Part shown: piece by piece, positions 45,466 through 46,140 of the stretch
How the letters are laid out: each line of letters opens with the position of its first letter
Numbering within the stretch: the first letter of the stretch is position 1
NCBI GenBank assembly: GCA_002726235.1
Contig: PBSN01000002.1
Location: 112,400 to 158,539, forward strand
Source: Nitrospiraceae bacterium
Lineage (GTDB): Bacteria; Nitrospirota; Nitrospiria; Nitrospirales; UBA2166
Reading direction: 5' to 3'
Length of the DNA: 46,140 bases
Program-made: the position numbers and the translations under genes
Notes under the pieces: generated by a model
What the model was told of the DNA's origin: nothing
Database searches by the model: none
Seen by the model: only the letters and a program-made list of their open reading frames with translations

Positions 45466-46029
45466 TCAGGATGCTGGATACTCCGCGCTGCCAATGATCA
45501 AGTCACACACAGCTAATAGCCACATCTGATGGGTCATTTCAACAATGTTGTAGGCCCGGCTATCAACCCAGAAATTGAGATCTCCCCTCATTTTCAGCGG
45601 GTTGTCGGAAAGAAACCCGGTGAACGTCACCAACACATGATCCTTACTTCGCGCGTAGTCAGCTGCTTTAACCATGTTAATGGATTTGCCGCTCGAGCTG
45701 ATCAGTATTATCAAATCGCCGCCGTCAGCATACAGTTCCAATGCCTTCTCAATCCATCGTTCATAGCCATAATCGTTTGATAAACAGGTCACAAGACCGG
45801 TCTCATTAAAATTCACACAGCGAATATGTGCATTTTTGGAAAAGTCTACGGCGCAGTGGCTCGCAATGGCAGCACTCCCCCCATTCCCAGCAATGATGAC
45901 CTTTTTCCCATCGGCATGAACTCCACTCATGAGTCCCTTTAATTCAATGAGTTGACTGTTCATGTCAGTCCCAAAAATGGACTGACGGTAGCGATCGAAA
46001 TATTCAGCTAAAAACTGTTTCTCATTCAC
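45466..46029 (-). CDS. SIS-domain sugar isomerase (GmhA-like), copy 2
   Basis: 187 residues from GTG 46029. GGAGG (46035-46039) lies five bases upstream. This start aligns the N-terminus (VNEKQFLAEYF) exactly with copy 1 (MSDHQFLSSYF). An ATG at 46041 would add four residues. GNGGSAAIASH and ISSSGKSINM are the phosphosugar motifs. About 70% identical to copy 1 along the whole protein, including the same C-terminus EYPAS. The first gene of the window in transcription order; its own upstream neighbour is outside. Confidence 0.85.
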   Translation of the reverse strand: MNEKQFLAEYFDRYRQSIFGTDMNSQLIELKGLMSGVHADGKKVIIAGNGGSAAIASHCAVDFSKNAHIRCVNFNETGLVTCLSNDYGYERWIEKALELYADGGDLIILISSSGKSINMVKAADYARSKDHVLVTFTGFLSDNPLKMRGDLNFWVDSRAYNIVEMTHQMWLLAVCDLIIGSAEYPAS

Positions 46030-46140
46030 GCTAGCCTCCATCTGATCATTTACTTGCTCACATCAAGTTCATGGCACGCTACCGCCATGCCGGGTGTAGA
46101 ACCCACCCAGATGTGTCACGCACACAGCCCCGGTTCGGCT

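Noticed and set aside
18-46041. Numerous plus-strand open frames of 60-270 codons
   Set aside because: They lie opposite minus-strand genes with clear family motifs, show no motifs of their own, and are explained as antisense shadows.
18-46140. CRISPR array, insertion sequence, tRNA or attachment site
   Set aside because: I found no regular direct repeats with spacers, transposase motifs or cloverleaf-like sequences; only the radical SAM repeat and short inverted repeats.

Overview
This window is a 46 kb, one-directional cluster for surface-glycan precursor synthesis. About 39 genes are all on the minus strand, so transcription runs from high to low coordinates. Many neighbours overlap by 1-17 bases (ATGA, GTGA, TGATG junctions) and gaps are short, so one or a few long operons are likely. 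I saw no tRNA, rRNA, CRISPR array, transposase or plus-strand gene. By eye the base composition is mosaic: roughly half GC overall, with the 24.3-27.7 kb radical SAM/HemN-like stretch clearly more AT-rich. This suits a transfer-prone O-antigen, capsule or flagellin-glycosylation locus of a Gram-negative-type bacterium. A Nitrospirota-like source is only a weak guess.

In transcription order: (A) 46.0-38.1 kb holds a SIS-domain isomerase, a phosphoenolpyruvate mutase fused to a nucleotidyltransferase (phosphonate entry), an LhgO-like FAD oxidase, a class II aldolase/SDR fusion and a PglK/MsbA-type ABC exporter. (B) 37.8-27.8 kb holds an extended SDR, an HddC-like nucleotidyltransferase, a ColD-like PLP 3-dehydratase (His in place of the PLP lysine), a two-subunit TPP enzyme, two fucose-synthase-like epimerases, a LeuA-like synthase and a second TPP pair. 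(C) 27.7-18.0 kb holds a HemN-like radical SAM protein, B12-type radical SAM genes, two related glycosyltransferases, a PhyH oxygenase and an aldo/keto reductase. (D) 17.9-11.9 kb holds a GDP-mannose-dehydratase-like enzyme, a heptose-7-phosphate kinase (HddA), a class I/II aminotransferase, a second oxygenase and a broken radical SAM gene. (E) 11.7-0 kb is a tightly overlapped block of four Gfo/Idh/MocA oxidoreductases, three SDRs, a sugar-phosphate cyclase (AroB-like), a second SIS isomerase, a NanQ/YhcH-like protein, two NeuA-type cytidylyltransferases (one fused to a cupin) and a sulfotransferase-like P-loop protein.

Taken together the locus appears to make several rare activated sugars. 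A GDP-heptose route is suggested by the SIS isomerase, HddA, HddC and a GMD-like dehydratase. A 3-deoxy, probably two-carbon-branched sugar is suggested by the ColD-like enzyme coupled to the E1-type TPP pair. A CMP-activated sugar in block E may come from an AroB-like cyclic or ulosonic precursor. A phosphonate-decorated product is suggested by the PEP mutase. Only two recognisable glycosyltransferases are present, so other assembly genes probably lie outside the window.

The most notable points are: the ColD-like/TPP-pair coupling; the PEP mutase fusion beside a LeuA-like condensing enzyme; two of the three B12-type radical SAM genes interrupted by a single in-frame stop codon; an out-of-frame 91-bp remnant of a radical SAM gene just behind one of them; and an SDR that lacks its catalytic tyrosine.
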